Source: Prosapia bicincta
Lineage: Eukaryota; Arthropoda; Insecta; Hemiptera; Cercopidae
NCBI GenBank assembly: GCA_036971475.1
Contig: JBAIZL010000063.1
Location: 2,213,790-2,277,789 of the forward strand
Reading direction: 5' to 3'
Length of the DNA stretch: 64,000 nucleotides
Shown here: positions 42,334-55,300 of the stretch, one piece after another
Numbering within the stretch: the first letter of the stretch is position 1
Layout of the letters: the number at the start of each line of letters is the position of its first letter
The notes under the pieces: generated by a model
Seen by the model: the letters and a program-made list of their open reading frames with translations, nothing else
What the model was told of the DNA's origin: nothing
Databases searched by the model: none
Program-made: the position numbers and the translations under genes

Positions 42334-43000
42334 TCTTTAGATAGAAATGAACATCTCAAATATCTTAATTAAAAACTTCCATTTTATAACCGTAAATTGT
42401 TGCCATGGACACCACGCAATATCATAAATAATGCTCTAGGATTAATAATGAACGAAAATAATAAAATTAACAAAGAAACTTGGTTAACTTTATAGAAACT
42501 TGCTTCACAAACGGACAGAGCGAAAGGAAAGCGAAAAGAAACTACAACACAATGCAAGCGACGAAATAAAAGAAAGTGTATAAATAGTAACAAAAGAAAA
42601 TAATAGTACAGTATATATTTAGTTCGTATTTTTAGACACTGAATTTAATTTGTTTACAAGCGTGAAAGTATTACTGTCAAACTAATTTTTTATTTTTTTT
42701 TTGTACAATCACTTCAAACGTCTAACCTATATGCATGAAGAACATTTTATTATATAAGATAGTAATTAAATAATTGTAGCGTGTTATATATTATTCATAA
42801 CATACTTTTTTCAATTTCCGAATCACCTCCGTTAATTAAGTAAGTGGTAATTATAAGAAATACTTCACGGCTCATTACGCGAAAAAACAGTTTTACAATA
42901 TTGAAGGCAGTTCTTATAAAAAGCATTAAATTCAGAATAAAAACTATGATTTCTTTGGGGAAAAAATCTGTTAGTTAATGAATAATTTTACCAACTAGCT
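42334..43000. other. AT-rich insertion within the decayed PLE
   Basis: No repeat family or gene was recognised. The open frame at 42384-42593 (minus) has no recognisable motif and is probably chance. Confidence 0.4.
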
Positions 43001-45279
43001 ACACTTGACGGCATTAGCCGCTCACAATGGTGGGTTGACTGTCACAGCGTTCGATCTGATAACACCGAATCTCTAACCTACCAGAAATCCATTCCTATTC
43101 TACTTTAAATCAAAGTAAAATAATCCGCAGTTCCAAAAACTTAAGTTTATTTTCACACTCAATTTCACAAATAAACTGAAGCTATTCATCGTAACTGTAA
43201 AGTTATTCCTGAACTTTAGCAGTAAGAACAATAATGTATAAGATCGTCTACATAACGCCCAATATAAATTGGTTTAAAACTTAAATTGTCCAATTAAACC
43301 TGCTCAATATCGCCAATTACAATATCACCAAATTTGGGGGATACTGGACTACCCATAGGGGTGCCATAAACTTGCTTATAAAATGTATTATCAAATTGAA
43401 AAAATGTGTTTTCCATTAGAAATTCCACAGCTTCAAGTAAACGATAAAGATGAATATCATTTTTACGTCAAATATAGTTACATCTTTTCTCAATAGCTTT
43501 TAATACAAACTTAGTGCTGACATTAGTAAAAAGTGACTATCATGGACTATGACGTTTTATAGTGTGTTTCTTAGTTATTTATATTTATTTGTATTCTTGT
43601 ATTGTTAATTTAATATTATTAATAACTTATTGTATTGTTTTTTATTTTATATTAATTTGTTGTGTATTTTTTGACGTAGATGTCAATTCTGTCCATTATA
43701 CTTGTAGGCCTGAATGAGGACGACAATTTAGTCGTCGAAACTTTAACAAATTCCTAATAAATAGATTTCTTTTACTCTCGCGTCAACCGTGTTTATATTT
43801 ATTTTTAGAAGATTTAATATACACTTTAGTAAATTCAAATACTTAAATGTATAGAAATTATATTAAATGAAAAAATAAAGAGATAAATTAATGTAAATGT
43901 TTTATTGTAAACTTTTAACTTCTCCTGTCGGTTTTATTATCATTAGACTTTAAACAAACACATATATAAAACTGCATGTAATATTTGTGTTTTAATAAAA
44001 CGAAAATTGAACTAGCCTACATTTTTAAACCCGAAGAAATAAGTCCCACATATAATCTGTCAGTGACAGAATAGATACAATTTATTTTTATCTGTGACTA
44101 AGTATATCGATGATAACGAAAAATGATGTAGCTTATATAAACTATATATATAAAAATGTGATGTAGTTTTTTGTACGCTTCAAAAATTCAAAACGTTCTG
44201 CAGTGATTGAGGTGAAATTTTAACAAGATATACAACTTGCGTCCAAGGTGAGTTTTGTGCATTTTTAACGTCAGTAACAAACCGGTGACCACGAGAAAAA
44301 AAGCTTTATTAACGGACAGCTATGTACCAGCAATAGTGCCAACTGCCGCAAGTCAGGGGGACACGTCATACTAGCAACGACAACCACAGTCTCATGTAAA
44401 ACATTACTTGCTCCTAATTACATTGTTTACTAACATAAACAAACATACAAATAGCAACCCATTCAAATAATTTTAGATTATTATAATTATAGATTAAATA
44501 TTCACCTTAATTAAGGTATTATCATGTAGTGATAAAATTGCGCCAGCGCATTCTAGACGTTTGAAGGCTCAACTAAAAACAAAAGTGTCGAATAAAGTAG
44601 GGTGCGCTATAAACAATTTTTCAAAATTATTATATTTTTTCAAATTTATTACGCATAACTTTTCATTATATTACTAAATTTATCTCAAAAGGAATTTTCA
44701 ATTATATGAACGTTCATAACAATTACAAATATTTTATTTTATTTCGTTTCCAATTCTCCAATTATAACAATCTAAACCTACCTCTAATGTATAACCTCAA
44801 GTACTGTTTGCTATCATCTGCGTTGTACGTTTTATGATATAATGCTCAGGGTATATAGGGTGTGTCAACATTGCTCCAGAAAAGACACTAATTTTTGGAC
44901 AGCTCAGACGGAAGGTTGGGGTATTTTTCATAGATACATTGGATGAAGCAAATGTCGTAAATTGTTGTATATAAAAATGTTATGTTGAATTGTATGCGCT
45001 TCATACACCAAAACGTTCTACAGCGACCTATAACAAAATACAACCCACTTCATAAACTTATTTATTTCCCGCGTCAGTAAAATATTTGAGACTACGAGAA
45101 AACAGTATTCAAAACCCAATGTACAGTATTGTACTTTAATAATATTTGAAATCGTTCATTAGTTAAATTGCTTTAAACTTGGTATTTTAGAGATGAATGC
45201 TGCAAAGAATTAGTTGTAAGTGTAATGAACATGTTAATACATGGTTAAAACAAAGTATAATAATATAATAATAATAATA

Positions 45280-45327
<48 letters not shown>

Positions 45328-45902
45328 CACGGTTTACAACAACCATTGGTTCATATATACAGGTGACCGAAAACAAACCGGACGTAAAATTACCTATACT
45401 TATTTTTTTATGTGCCTATATGTTGTGAATAAGAAGTTATCACCGAAACGTGAAATAAGCCTACCTATAAACGTACGACGCACAGCAACCATTGCATCTC
45501 AAGAAGTGGGTGCAGTGGTGCTATCTTGCGGGAAATAAACATTGTTTTTGTTGAGTAAACAATGTTTAATTTAAATGAAAACAAGCCTTATCCAAGATCA
45601 TGACTATTTTACTTTCTTGTTCTTCAAGCTACTTGCATACGTACGCAAAAACCTGTCTCGTTCAATCTCGTTCCATTACCATCTGAGTCACGCATAACTT
45701 GTAGGGATGAAATATTAAGTCTTTTTGCAAAGTTGTTCTCACTGATTCACGAGTTTGTCCTAATTCATCTGCATGTCTTCTTGTCGACAGACTTTGGCTA
45801 CAAATCAAAGCCTAAATTAACATTTCAATGTTTTGCAGACATAGTGTATTTTTATTCTTACATAATAATTATAATTTTTGTTTCAAATAATTTTAGGAAT
45901 GC

Positions 45903-45905
<3 letters not shown>

Positions 45906-45970
<65 letters not shown>
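45906..45970. repeat. (TA)n microsatellite
   Basis: A pure TA tract left of the foldback; it continues on the right side (46222-46257), consistent with insertion into a TA array. Confidence 0.9.
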
Positions 45971-45972
<2 letters not shown>

Positions 45973-46217
45973 TTGATATTTAACGTTATCCATTGTTTTT
46001 CCGTTGCACTGACTTTATGAAGTTAATATATTACTATTGTAAGTAATTTTATCCACCATTAAGTGCAATAATTTTACCTTGAGTGATGAGGCACCTTTCG
46101 GTCAATTGACCATTGTCGAATCACGATGGTCAATTGACCGAAAGGTGCCTCATCACTCAAGGTAAAATTATTGCACTTAATGGTGGATAAAATTACTTAC
46201 AATAGTAATATATTAAC

Positions 46218-46221
<4 letters not shown>
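45970..46221. mobile_element. Foldback (palindromic) MITE-like element, copy B
   Basis: Arms 46018-46116 and 46123-46221 are inverted copies with one mismatch. The spacer is CGAATC, the reverse complement of the spacer in copy A. Arm changes relative to copy A (ACTATTG for ACTATG, TTTTATCC for TTTAATCC) occur in both arms. The asymmetric left flank is the same as in copy A. Confidence 0.75.
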
Positions 46222-46261
<40 letters not shown>

Positions 46262-46263
<2 letters not shown>

Positions 46264-47290
46264 TTTTAACATTAGATTTATGGAATTCGGTACACAGAAC
46301 CATCATGCATTGGGGCGGAGCCCTGTGGATGGATCTACACCAAACTTAACACGCACCATCCTGGGAGTATGTTAAACAAACCCATTAAATTCCATCAACT
46401 TCTGTATAGCGGTTTAGGCATCCATAAGATATATCCATGTATACATCAGTTTTTGAACCACGCTTAGCCTCTGGGGCAGAGCTCTGTGGATGGATCTACA
46501 CCAAACTTCACACGAACCAGTCTAGGAATATGTTGAACAATCTGTTCAGCGTTTTAGGCGTCCATAAAATACATACAACACACATACAAATATACAACGT
46601 TTTTGCCATCCTAGGCCTCTGGGGCTGAGTAGTGTGGTTGTACCTACACCACACGTAACACGAACAGTCTTGGAAATATGTTAAACAATTCCTCCGAATT
46701 TCATTAACATGTGTTCAGAGGATTAGGCTTTCATAAGACATATTCATACACACGTATGAATATACATACATACATCGATTTTTAAACCATCCTAAGGTTT
46801 TTGGGCGGAGCCCTGTGGATGGATCTACACCAAACGTAACACAATCCATCTTGGGAATACGTTATACAATCCCTCCAAATTGTACAACCCTCTGTTTAGC
46901 AGGACACACGTCCATAAGACACGTAGATACATACATCGGTTTTTCTAGCATCCTAAGCCTATGGGGGCGAAGCCCTATAGATCCCTCTACACCAAATTTC
47001 ACAAAATCCATCCTTAAAATATGTTAAACAATCTCTCCAAATATCATTAACATGTTCAGTAGACTATGCGTTCAAAAGATACATACATACTTACATCGGT
47101 TTTTGAGCCATCCTAAGCCTCTAAGGCGGAGCCCTGAGGATGGATCTTCACCAAAGTTCACAGGAACTATTCTGGAAACATTTTAAATAAACCCTCCAAA
47201 TTTCATCAACTTCTTTTCAGCGGTTTGTGCGTTTATAACATACACACATACATATATACACACATTCATTATTATAGATAGATATAGACT
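46262..47290 (+). repeat. Diverged tandem repeat of 150-200 bp period, copy B
   Basis: This matches 26262-27140, with one more unit (at about 46800-46920: GGGCGGAGCCCTGTGGATGG). It shares the ATCTACACCAAAC and GTTTAGGCG blocks. Confidence 0.7.
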
Positions 47291-47875
47291 AACATCATTA
47301 ACTATTAGTAATGTTAGGTAAAGCATACAACGATATTGTCCGTAAATAAATTTTTATTTATGCCTTGTAAAATATTGCTTTCAAAGAAATGTGTATTTTA
47401 AATCTAAAATGTTCCTATTACAGCGAATTCTAGACGGTCGAAAGCTAAACTAAGAGTAAAGATGTTGAATGGATAGGTGGCGCTGTAATCAATAATGCAC
47501 AATTATTTTATACTTATAAAGTAATCACGCATAACTTTTCATTATATTACCAAATTTATGTCAGGAAATAGTTTCAGTTATATAATTGTTTAATAACACG
47601 TAGAGGTATTTCATTTTCCTATGTTTTGAAATCTTTAGTTTTAACAATCAAAATCTACCTCTCACGGTAAAGCTCAAATACTTTTTCCTGTCATCGGTTT
47701 TGAACGTCCTGTAATAACATGGTATATTAAGTACGTTTGTTGCTTATATGATGATGATGATGATTAATGATTCTAATTTTTGGAAGTTTTCTAAATTGTT
47801 GGTATTTTAGTAGTTCAAACCTGCAAGATATTTGTTGAAGGTGTATTGAATATGTTAATGCGTAGTTAAAACAAA

Positions 47876-47878
<3 letters not shown>

Positions 47879-47960
<82 letters not shown>
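47879..47960. repeat. (TA)n microsatellite
   Basis: A TA tract with one C interruption, matching 27984-28079 in copy A. Confidence 0.9.
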
Positions 47961-47961
<1 letters not shown>

Positions 47962-50195
47962 GTTTTTTTGTTTAATAATTTAAAACAACTAGGTTATTCA
48001 AATACAAGAATATTTATTTATTATTTAAAGTAAAAGCTTTGGATATAAATTAATAAATATTCTTGTATTTGAATAACCTAGTTGTTTTAATATATATATA
48101 ATATTAATTATGGTTCACAGCAACAATTAGTTACTGTTTCATATATACAAGTGACCGAAAACAAACCGGACGTTTTTAAAATTACCATTACTTATTTATT
48201 AGGTTGTTAGTTAGAAGTTGTGTTACGTTAAAATATTTATCTACACTTGCCATTTCCGCCCCAAAGGTAAAACTCACAATACCTCAAATTTGGCGACCTT
48301 CTTGGTCACGAGGTTTCACCGAAACATGAAATGAGCCCACCTGGAAACTTGCGACGCACAGCGGCCATTGCGACGTTTTTTTACCCAGGTCAGAGCCCAC
48401 AAACCAACTATCGTGGCACCCAACCTCTAGCGAGCTACCTCCGTCTCACATGTATCCGAGCGTTTAGTATCCCTACCGCTAGTGAAAGAAACGGTATTAT
48501 TTAGCCATATACCAAGCTCTTAAGCCCTTCCCATGGAGAATCAGAAGATAGTGAAATGAAACAGTATGGTAATTGTTGTGCTAACAGCGGGGTGAAAAAA
48601 CCTGGCCAGAAAGAAACCCTGCTAGAAGAAATCCCGCAACGGATCATGCAGGAACCTGGGGGGCTTGAATCACCATATGCTAAGGAATAAGGTGAGGTAT
48701 TACCTTACAAATAACTTGTTAGTGAGTCTATGACACGAATAGCATGCTCCTTTTCTTCTGCTGCCTACGCGAAACTGAAAAAGCATGCAGTGGAAATTAG
48801 CACTTCCGTTTTGAGTGAGCTGCGACCCTGGGGATGAACCATTACTACATTTATTATAATAATGTATTGGCAAGGATGTGGTTAATGATATTTCTTTAAA
48901 ACGTTATTTAGTTATATGACAAATACTTACATTTTCCTACGTTTTTACTTTTGTATATTTAGTACAATAATAAAACTTCTTTTGTAGTTGTACATGAATT
49001 CTAAACAATAATTCATAAATAACATGGAGTAAATAGTTGGTTTATATAGTCGAAGTAGCCACCATTTGCATCGTTAATTTGAAGAAACAAAACAACATAT
49101 TACAAAAAATAAACTTTGACTGTATGTCACCAAATACGTTACTTAAATAGTGATATATTTTAGTCATGACAATGGTCACAAGTCAAGTACAGTAGAACCG
49201 TCTACTGTAAGATAAATGAGACATATCTAGCTTTTCAATTATCGTGCTATTTCGAAGCTAACATTATTTATTTTCTCTTCATTAACTCCCACACATAATA
49301 GATACCTTTACAAGTTACACGTCAGTGGAATACATGTTTATTTCCAATCTCGGTTCCATAACCTTAGTTTTGTTGATAACCTGTGCTTGATATGTGTCCA
49401 AGTGAGTAAAGCTTACTATGTCAAAGCCATCTGTCAATGTTCTTAATAGCTTTCCTTTGTTAAGTATCACATTACATATCCTATCAAAACATTGAGTCTA
49501 TTGTTGTCCCTTATTTCGGAAATATCCCTTCATTTAGTGTTTACATTCAACGTGTAGAAAATAGTTATTAATATTTAATTAGTCTTCAACAGGATGTACT
49601 AAAGAAAAGTAATATAAACAACAAGTTTTTAAAATCAATTCTTGCTTAGGTCAACAACAAAATATTTTATTTTAGTGATTTTTAACAATTACAATTATTA
49701 TAAATAAAGTAACTTTCTCTATACGTTAAAACTGCTGTTTCACAACATAACCTATAACATAAATTCAGGTGTTTAATGAGATCACATGTTATTACTTATT
49801 TTAAGCTAAATGCGACGAGTATCTATATTGCATATTTTGCCCCATTTGGGGAATGTTTTTTTTTCGAATTAAAAAAATTACACTAATTCATTAAATATAA
49901 TTATTGTATTAATATTTTTTTTAACTCTATTAACATCAAGTGCTATCCACTACAGTTTTAAAAAATATAAGTTTACAAAATATAGTTACCTAATATTTTC
50001 ATAAGAACTTGAATTACCAATGAAATTAGGCCAATAATATTATGATTATTATTATTATTATTATCTGGCTAGTATTAGTATGATCGCGGCTTTGACTAAC
50101 GTTCAGCCTTTTGTATTTATTACCAGAGATTAGTTCTCCAAGTTATTGCAACATACATTTGCCTAGAATTAAACACTCGAATAATTATTGATTTT

Positions 50196-50610
50196 TGATG
50201 AAGCCCAATCTTCAGCCTTTTATTTGAAGTTGGGGAACCATCTCCTTCAACGACGACAAATGCTTCCCATTTCATTTTACACTGGTCTTCGAAGCAAACC
50301 TAAACATCCGGCATTCAAAGCAGTTTTTGGTAACTACCTCGAGGCATAACTACAATGCTCGTCAACTTTTTACTGCTCCCTTCGGAATAAAAATGTTGCC
50401 CATCTTTAGTAATCTAAATTTAGTATATCCGCCCATATTCGAACGAACATTGTGCTACATCCCTCCATGGACAATATGAATACCAAATTTGGCCTGTTCG
50501 GCCATTTATGGTAAGGAGTTTTTGCTCACCAACATAATGTGACTATATTCACAGACGGTTCAAAACTGGACAATGGGATGGATTTTTGCTTGATTGTGAT
50601 GAGTTGACAG
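50196..50610 (+). pseudogene. Non-LTR retrotransposon (Jockey-like) remnant
   Basis: Fragments in shifting frames read LQRRQMLPISFYTGLRSKPK followed by HPAFKAVFG, then TIFTDGSKLDNG at about 50550-50580. The FTDGS motif is the start of the RNase H domain of Jockey/I-type LINEs, and 'RR...L...Y...L...P.HP' is the usual region before it. Several stops and a frameshift are present, so it is dead. Confidence 0.55.
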
Positions 50611-52337
50611 ATTTTTATTTACGTTACTACCTTCAAGGAAGTTTAAATATGGTTTTAAGGGACGATGTCGCGGCTATCAACCGTTCGTCAGCGCATTCTA
50701 TATGGGATCCACTGGAATCCCATTCACATTGTTTTACAATTTGGATTAAATATTCTTTTTAATTGAGGTGTTATGTCAGGCTAGCGTTGCGCCGTTCTTC
50801 AGCGCATTCTATACAGTTAAAAGCCGAACTAAAAGAAAAGATGTTAAATTAAGTAGCTGTAAACAATTTTTAAAATTATTTTATAATTTCAAATTTATCA
50901 CCCATAACTTTACATTTTATTACTAATTTTACCTCAAAAGGAATTTTCAATTATATGAAAGTTCAATAGAATCTACAAATGTTTTATATTGCTTAGTTTT
51001 CCATTCTCTACTTTTAACCATTTAAACCTACCTCTCGTGTATAAGCTCAAATATTATTTGCTGACATCGGTTTTGTACGTGCCACGATGTCATACTTAGA
51101 GCACTGAGTAAAGCAATAGGATACGTAAAGATTTTTCCAATTTGTGGAAACCTCAGCCGGAAGGTTGGGGTCTAAATTTTTCATAATTACATTGGATGAC
51201 GCAAGTGTCGTAAATTTGTGTATATGATATTGTTATGTTGTATTGTGTGCACTTCATACACTGAGACGTTCTACAGCGATATATCACAAAAGTTGACAAA
51301 ACATACATCACACTTTAAAGACTTTTAAATGAAGTACAAAAGTATTTTATTTATTTTCCACGGCGTAACTTATCTGGGAATACGAGAAAAGAGCTTCTAA
51401 TCGATAGAAGACACCATGTATACATGGTATGTTATTTTTTTAATGACTTACAATTACGTATTGCAGTGATTTATTTACAAGAAATAGATTTTTTCACCTT
51501 TGAAGTTTAGATTTTATCACTTATCACCTTCTGTTAAAGGAACCCGGCGGTTATGTTATGTTTTATGGGTAACCACATTTACTTGTTGTACTATAAATAT
51601 GGTTTTGAAGTATTTATTAATAGAATAATTAACCCCGTATAAAACACGCCTAGAATATTAGATCTTTTGTATTTACTAATCTTTTTTATCAATTTTTATG
51701 TCAATAATTTTCACAATGTTTGAGTTGAAAAATACCTAATATATGGTAATCCATTACTTCTCTACTTGTTTTTTGTTTCTAAATACTTTTGTATTTTATT
51801 ATCTATTTATTAATTTTTTTCTATATTTTACTTGTATATTGACACGTTTTGTTTGTTTTTTTTATTATTCATTTAACGTTTTTAATTTTCTTCTGAAAAC
51901 TATGTTTTTTATTATTTTTTTTGTAATATTTGCTACCAAAAACTTAGATATTGTTGCTATTTCTTTAATTAATTTCAATTACTTATTGCAGTGGTTTATT
52001 TATCAAATATAGATTATTTTCTTGTTTTCTTTTTAGCTTTACTTTATTATTTTAATCATTTTACATCTTCTATTCAAGGAATCGGGCGTTAATGTTATGT
52101 TTTATTGATAACTACATTTATTTGCTGCTATATTAATATAGTATTGAAGTATTTATTAATAGAATACTATACACCTTAATAATCATGCCTAGACTATTAG
52201 ATCTTTTGTATTTACTAATCTATTTTACCATTTTGTCTGTCAATAATTTGCAAAATGTTTCTGTTAAAAATATACTTCATATATGGTAATCCATTACTTC
52301 TCTACTTGTTTTTCTATATATTTTAGTATTGTGCAAA
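50611..52337. other. Non-coding: family E repeat and duplicated left flank of the satellite
   Basis: Family E sequence lies at about 50690-51400 (two GCGCATTCTA starts, 50692 and 50800). The block CTAGA-TATTAGATCTTTTGTA to TATATGGTAATCCATTAC occurs twice (about 51640-51755 and 52185-52300) and also left of array 1. The open frame 51743-52012 is T-rich and unconvincing. Confidence 0.55.
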
Positions 52338-55300
52338 TACCAGTGATACCTACTATGTACAGCATTGTTACTTACTAAGCCATGGCAGTTACTTACTATG
52401 TGCATGATTGTTACTTACTAAGCCCATTGCAGTTACTTACTATGTGCATGACTGTTACTTAAAATGCCCAAGGCAGTTACTTACTATGTTCATGATTGTT
52501 ACTTACTAAGCCCGTGGCAGTTACTTACTATGTCCATGATTGCTACATATTAAACCCATGGTAATTACTTACTATGATAATGATTGTTACTTACAAAGCC
52601 CGTGGCAGTTACTTACTACATGCATCATTGCTACTTACTAACCCTATGGTAATTACTTACTATGTTTATGATTGTTACTTACTAAGCCCGTGGCAGTTAC
52701 TTAATATGCCCATGATTGCTACTTACTAAGACCATGGTAATTACTTACTATGTGCATGATTGTTACTAACTAAGCCCGTGGAAGTTACTTACTATTTACA
52801 GCGTTGTTACTTACTAAGCCTATGGCAGTTACTTTCTATGTGCATGATTGTTACTTACTAAGCCCATGTCAGTTACCTATTATGTGCATGATTGTTACTA
52901 CTAAGCCCATGGCAGTTACTTACTATTTACAGCTTTGTTACATACTAAGCCTATGACAGTTACTTTCTATGTGCATGATTGCTACTTACTAAGCCCGTGG
53001 CAGTTACTTACTATTTACAGCATTGTTACTTACTAAGCAAATGGCAATTACTTACTATGTTCATGATTGTTACTTACTAAGCCCATTGCAGTTACTTACT
53101 ATATGCATGATTGTTACTTACTAAGCCCATTGCAGTTACTTACAATGTGCATGACTGTTACTTAAGATGCCCAAGGCAGTTACTTACTATGTTGTTCATG
53201 ATTGTTACTTACTAAGCCCGTGGCAGTTACTTACTATGTCCATGATTGCTACTTATTAAGCCCATGGTAATTACTTACTATGTTAATGATTGTTACTTAC
53301 TAAGCCCGTGGCAGTTACTTACTAAATGCATGATTGCTACTTACTAACACTATGGTAATTACTTACTATGTTCATGATTGTTACTTACTAAGCCCGTGGC
53401 AGTTACTTACTATTTACAGCATTGTTACTTACTAAGACCATGGTAATTACTTACTATGTGCGTGATTGTTACTTACTAAGCCCGTGGCAGCTACTTACTA
53501 TATGCATGATTGTTACTTACTACGCCTATGGTAACTACTTACTATGGCCATGATTGCTACTTACTAAGCCCGTGACAGTTACTAACTATTTACAGCATTG
53601 TTACTTACTAAGCCTATGGCAGTTACTTTCTATGTGCATGATTGTTACTTACTAAGCCCATGGCGGTTACTTACTATTTACAACATTGTTACTTACTAAG
53701 CCTGTGGCAGTTACTGTCTATGTGCATCATTGTTACTTACTAAGCCCATGGCAGTTACTTATTATGTGCATGATTGTTACTTACTAAGCCCATGGCAGTT
53801 ACTTACTATTTACAGCATTGTTACTTACTAAGCCCATGGCAGTTACTTTCTATGTGCATGATTGTTACTTACTAAGCCCATGGTAGTTACTTATTATGTG
53901 CATGCTAGTTACTTACTAAGCTCATGGCAGTTAATTACTATTTACAGCATTGTTACTTACTAAGCCCATGGCAGTTACTTTCTATGTGCATGATTGTTAC
54001 TTACTAAGCCCATGGCTGTTACTTACTATTTACAGCATTGTTACTTACTAAGCCTATGGCAGTTACTTTCTATGTGCATGATTGTAACTTACTAAGCCCG
54101 TGGCAGTTACTTACTATGTGCATGATTGTTACTTACTAAGCCCGTGGAAGTTATTTACTATTTACAGCATTGTTACTTACCAAGGCCATGGCAGTTACTT
54201 TCTATGTGCATGATTGTTACTTACTAAGGCCATGGCAGTTACTTATTATGTGCATGATTGTTACTTACTAAGCCCATGCCAGTTACTTACTATTTACAGC
54301 ATTGTTACTTACTAAGCCTAGTGCAGTTGCTTTCTATGTGCATGATTGCTACTTACTAACCCCATGGCAGTTACTTACTATTTACAGCATTGTTACTTTC
54401 TAAGCCTATGGCAGTTACTTCCTATGTGCATGATTGTTACTTACTAAGCCCATGGCAGTTACTTATTATGTGCATGATTGTTACTTACTAAGCTCATGGC
54501 AGTTACTTACTATTTACCGCATTTTTACTTACTAAGCCCATGGCAGTTACTTTCTATGTGCAAGATTGTTACTTACTAAGACCATGGCTGTTCCTTATTA
54601 TGTGCATGATTGTTACTTACTAAGCCCATAGCAGTTACTTACTATTTAGAGCATTGTTACTTACTAAGCCTATGGCAGTTACTTTCTATGTGCATGGTTG
54701 TTACTTACTAAGCCCATGGCAGTTATTCACTATTTACAGCATTGTTACTTACTAAGCCTATGGCAGTTACTTTCTATGTGCATGATTGTTACTTACTAAG
54801 TCCATGGCAGTTACTTATTATGTGCATGATTGTTACTTACCAAGCCCATGGCAGTTACTTACTATTTACAGCATTGTTACTTACTAAGCCTATGGCAGTT
54901 ACTTTCTATGTGCATGATTGTTACTTAATAAGCCCATGGCAGTTACTTATTATGTGAATGATTTTTACTTACTAAGCCCATGGCAGTTACTTACTATTTA
55001 AAGCATTGTTACTTACTAAACCTATGGCAGTTGCTTTCTATGTGCATGATTTCTACTTACTAAACCCATTTCAGTTACTTACTATTTACAGCATTGTTAC
55101 TTACTAAGACCATGGTAATTACTAACTATGTGCGTGATTGTTACTTACTAAGCCCGTGGCAGCTACTTAGTATATGCATGATTTTTACTTACTACGCCTA
55201 TGGTAATTACTTACTATGGCCATGATTGCTACTTACTAAGCCCGTGGCAGTTACTAACTATTTACAGCATTGTTACTTACTAAGCCTATGGCAGTTACTT

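Larger units (their letters stand above)
40763..43576 (-). mobile_element. Decayed minus-strand Penelope-like element
   Basis: Read right to left: a SLFTNV-type RT fragment at about 43545-43440, FYKQVYGTPMGSPVSPKFGD at about 43385-43325, IGRYVDDL with the catalytic DD at about 43265-43235, then KPTFSDRLLNFYSDHPLSQK at about 41835-41775 with an open stretch to 41542. Downstream are degraded endonuclease sequence (about 41530-41300) and a family B 3' tail (to about 40855). Stops and frameshifts are frequent. The middle (42110-43000) contains unrelated insertions, including a SINE head and a family C tail. This is a different PLE lineage from the tandem array. Confidence 0.75.
43577..50195 (+). 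repeat. Segmental duplication, copy B
   Basis: This is collinear with 23890-30430. It starts in a family B PLE tail (43548-43800), and here the tail is longer at its 5' side (GTTTTATAGTGTGTTTCTTA) than in copy A. It carries the foldback element at 45970-46221 instead of near 28300, and lacks sequence matching about 27645-27895. The stretch 49845-50100 is extra relative to copy A. Confidence 0.85.

Noticed and set aside
51743..52012. 89-codon hydrophobic frame
   Set aside because: T-rich composition yields Phe/Leu/Ile runs; the sequence belongs to a duplicated non-coding flank.
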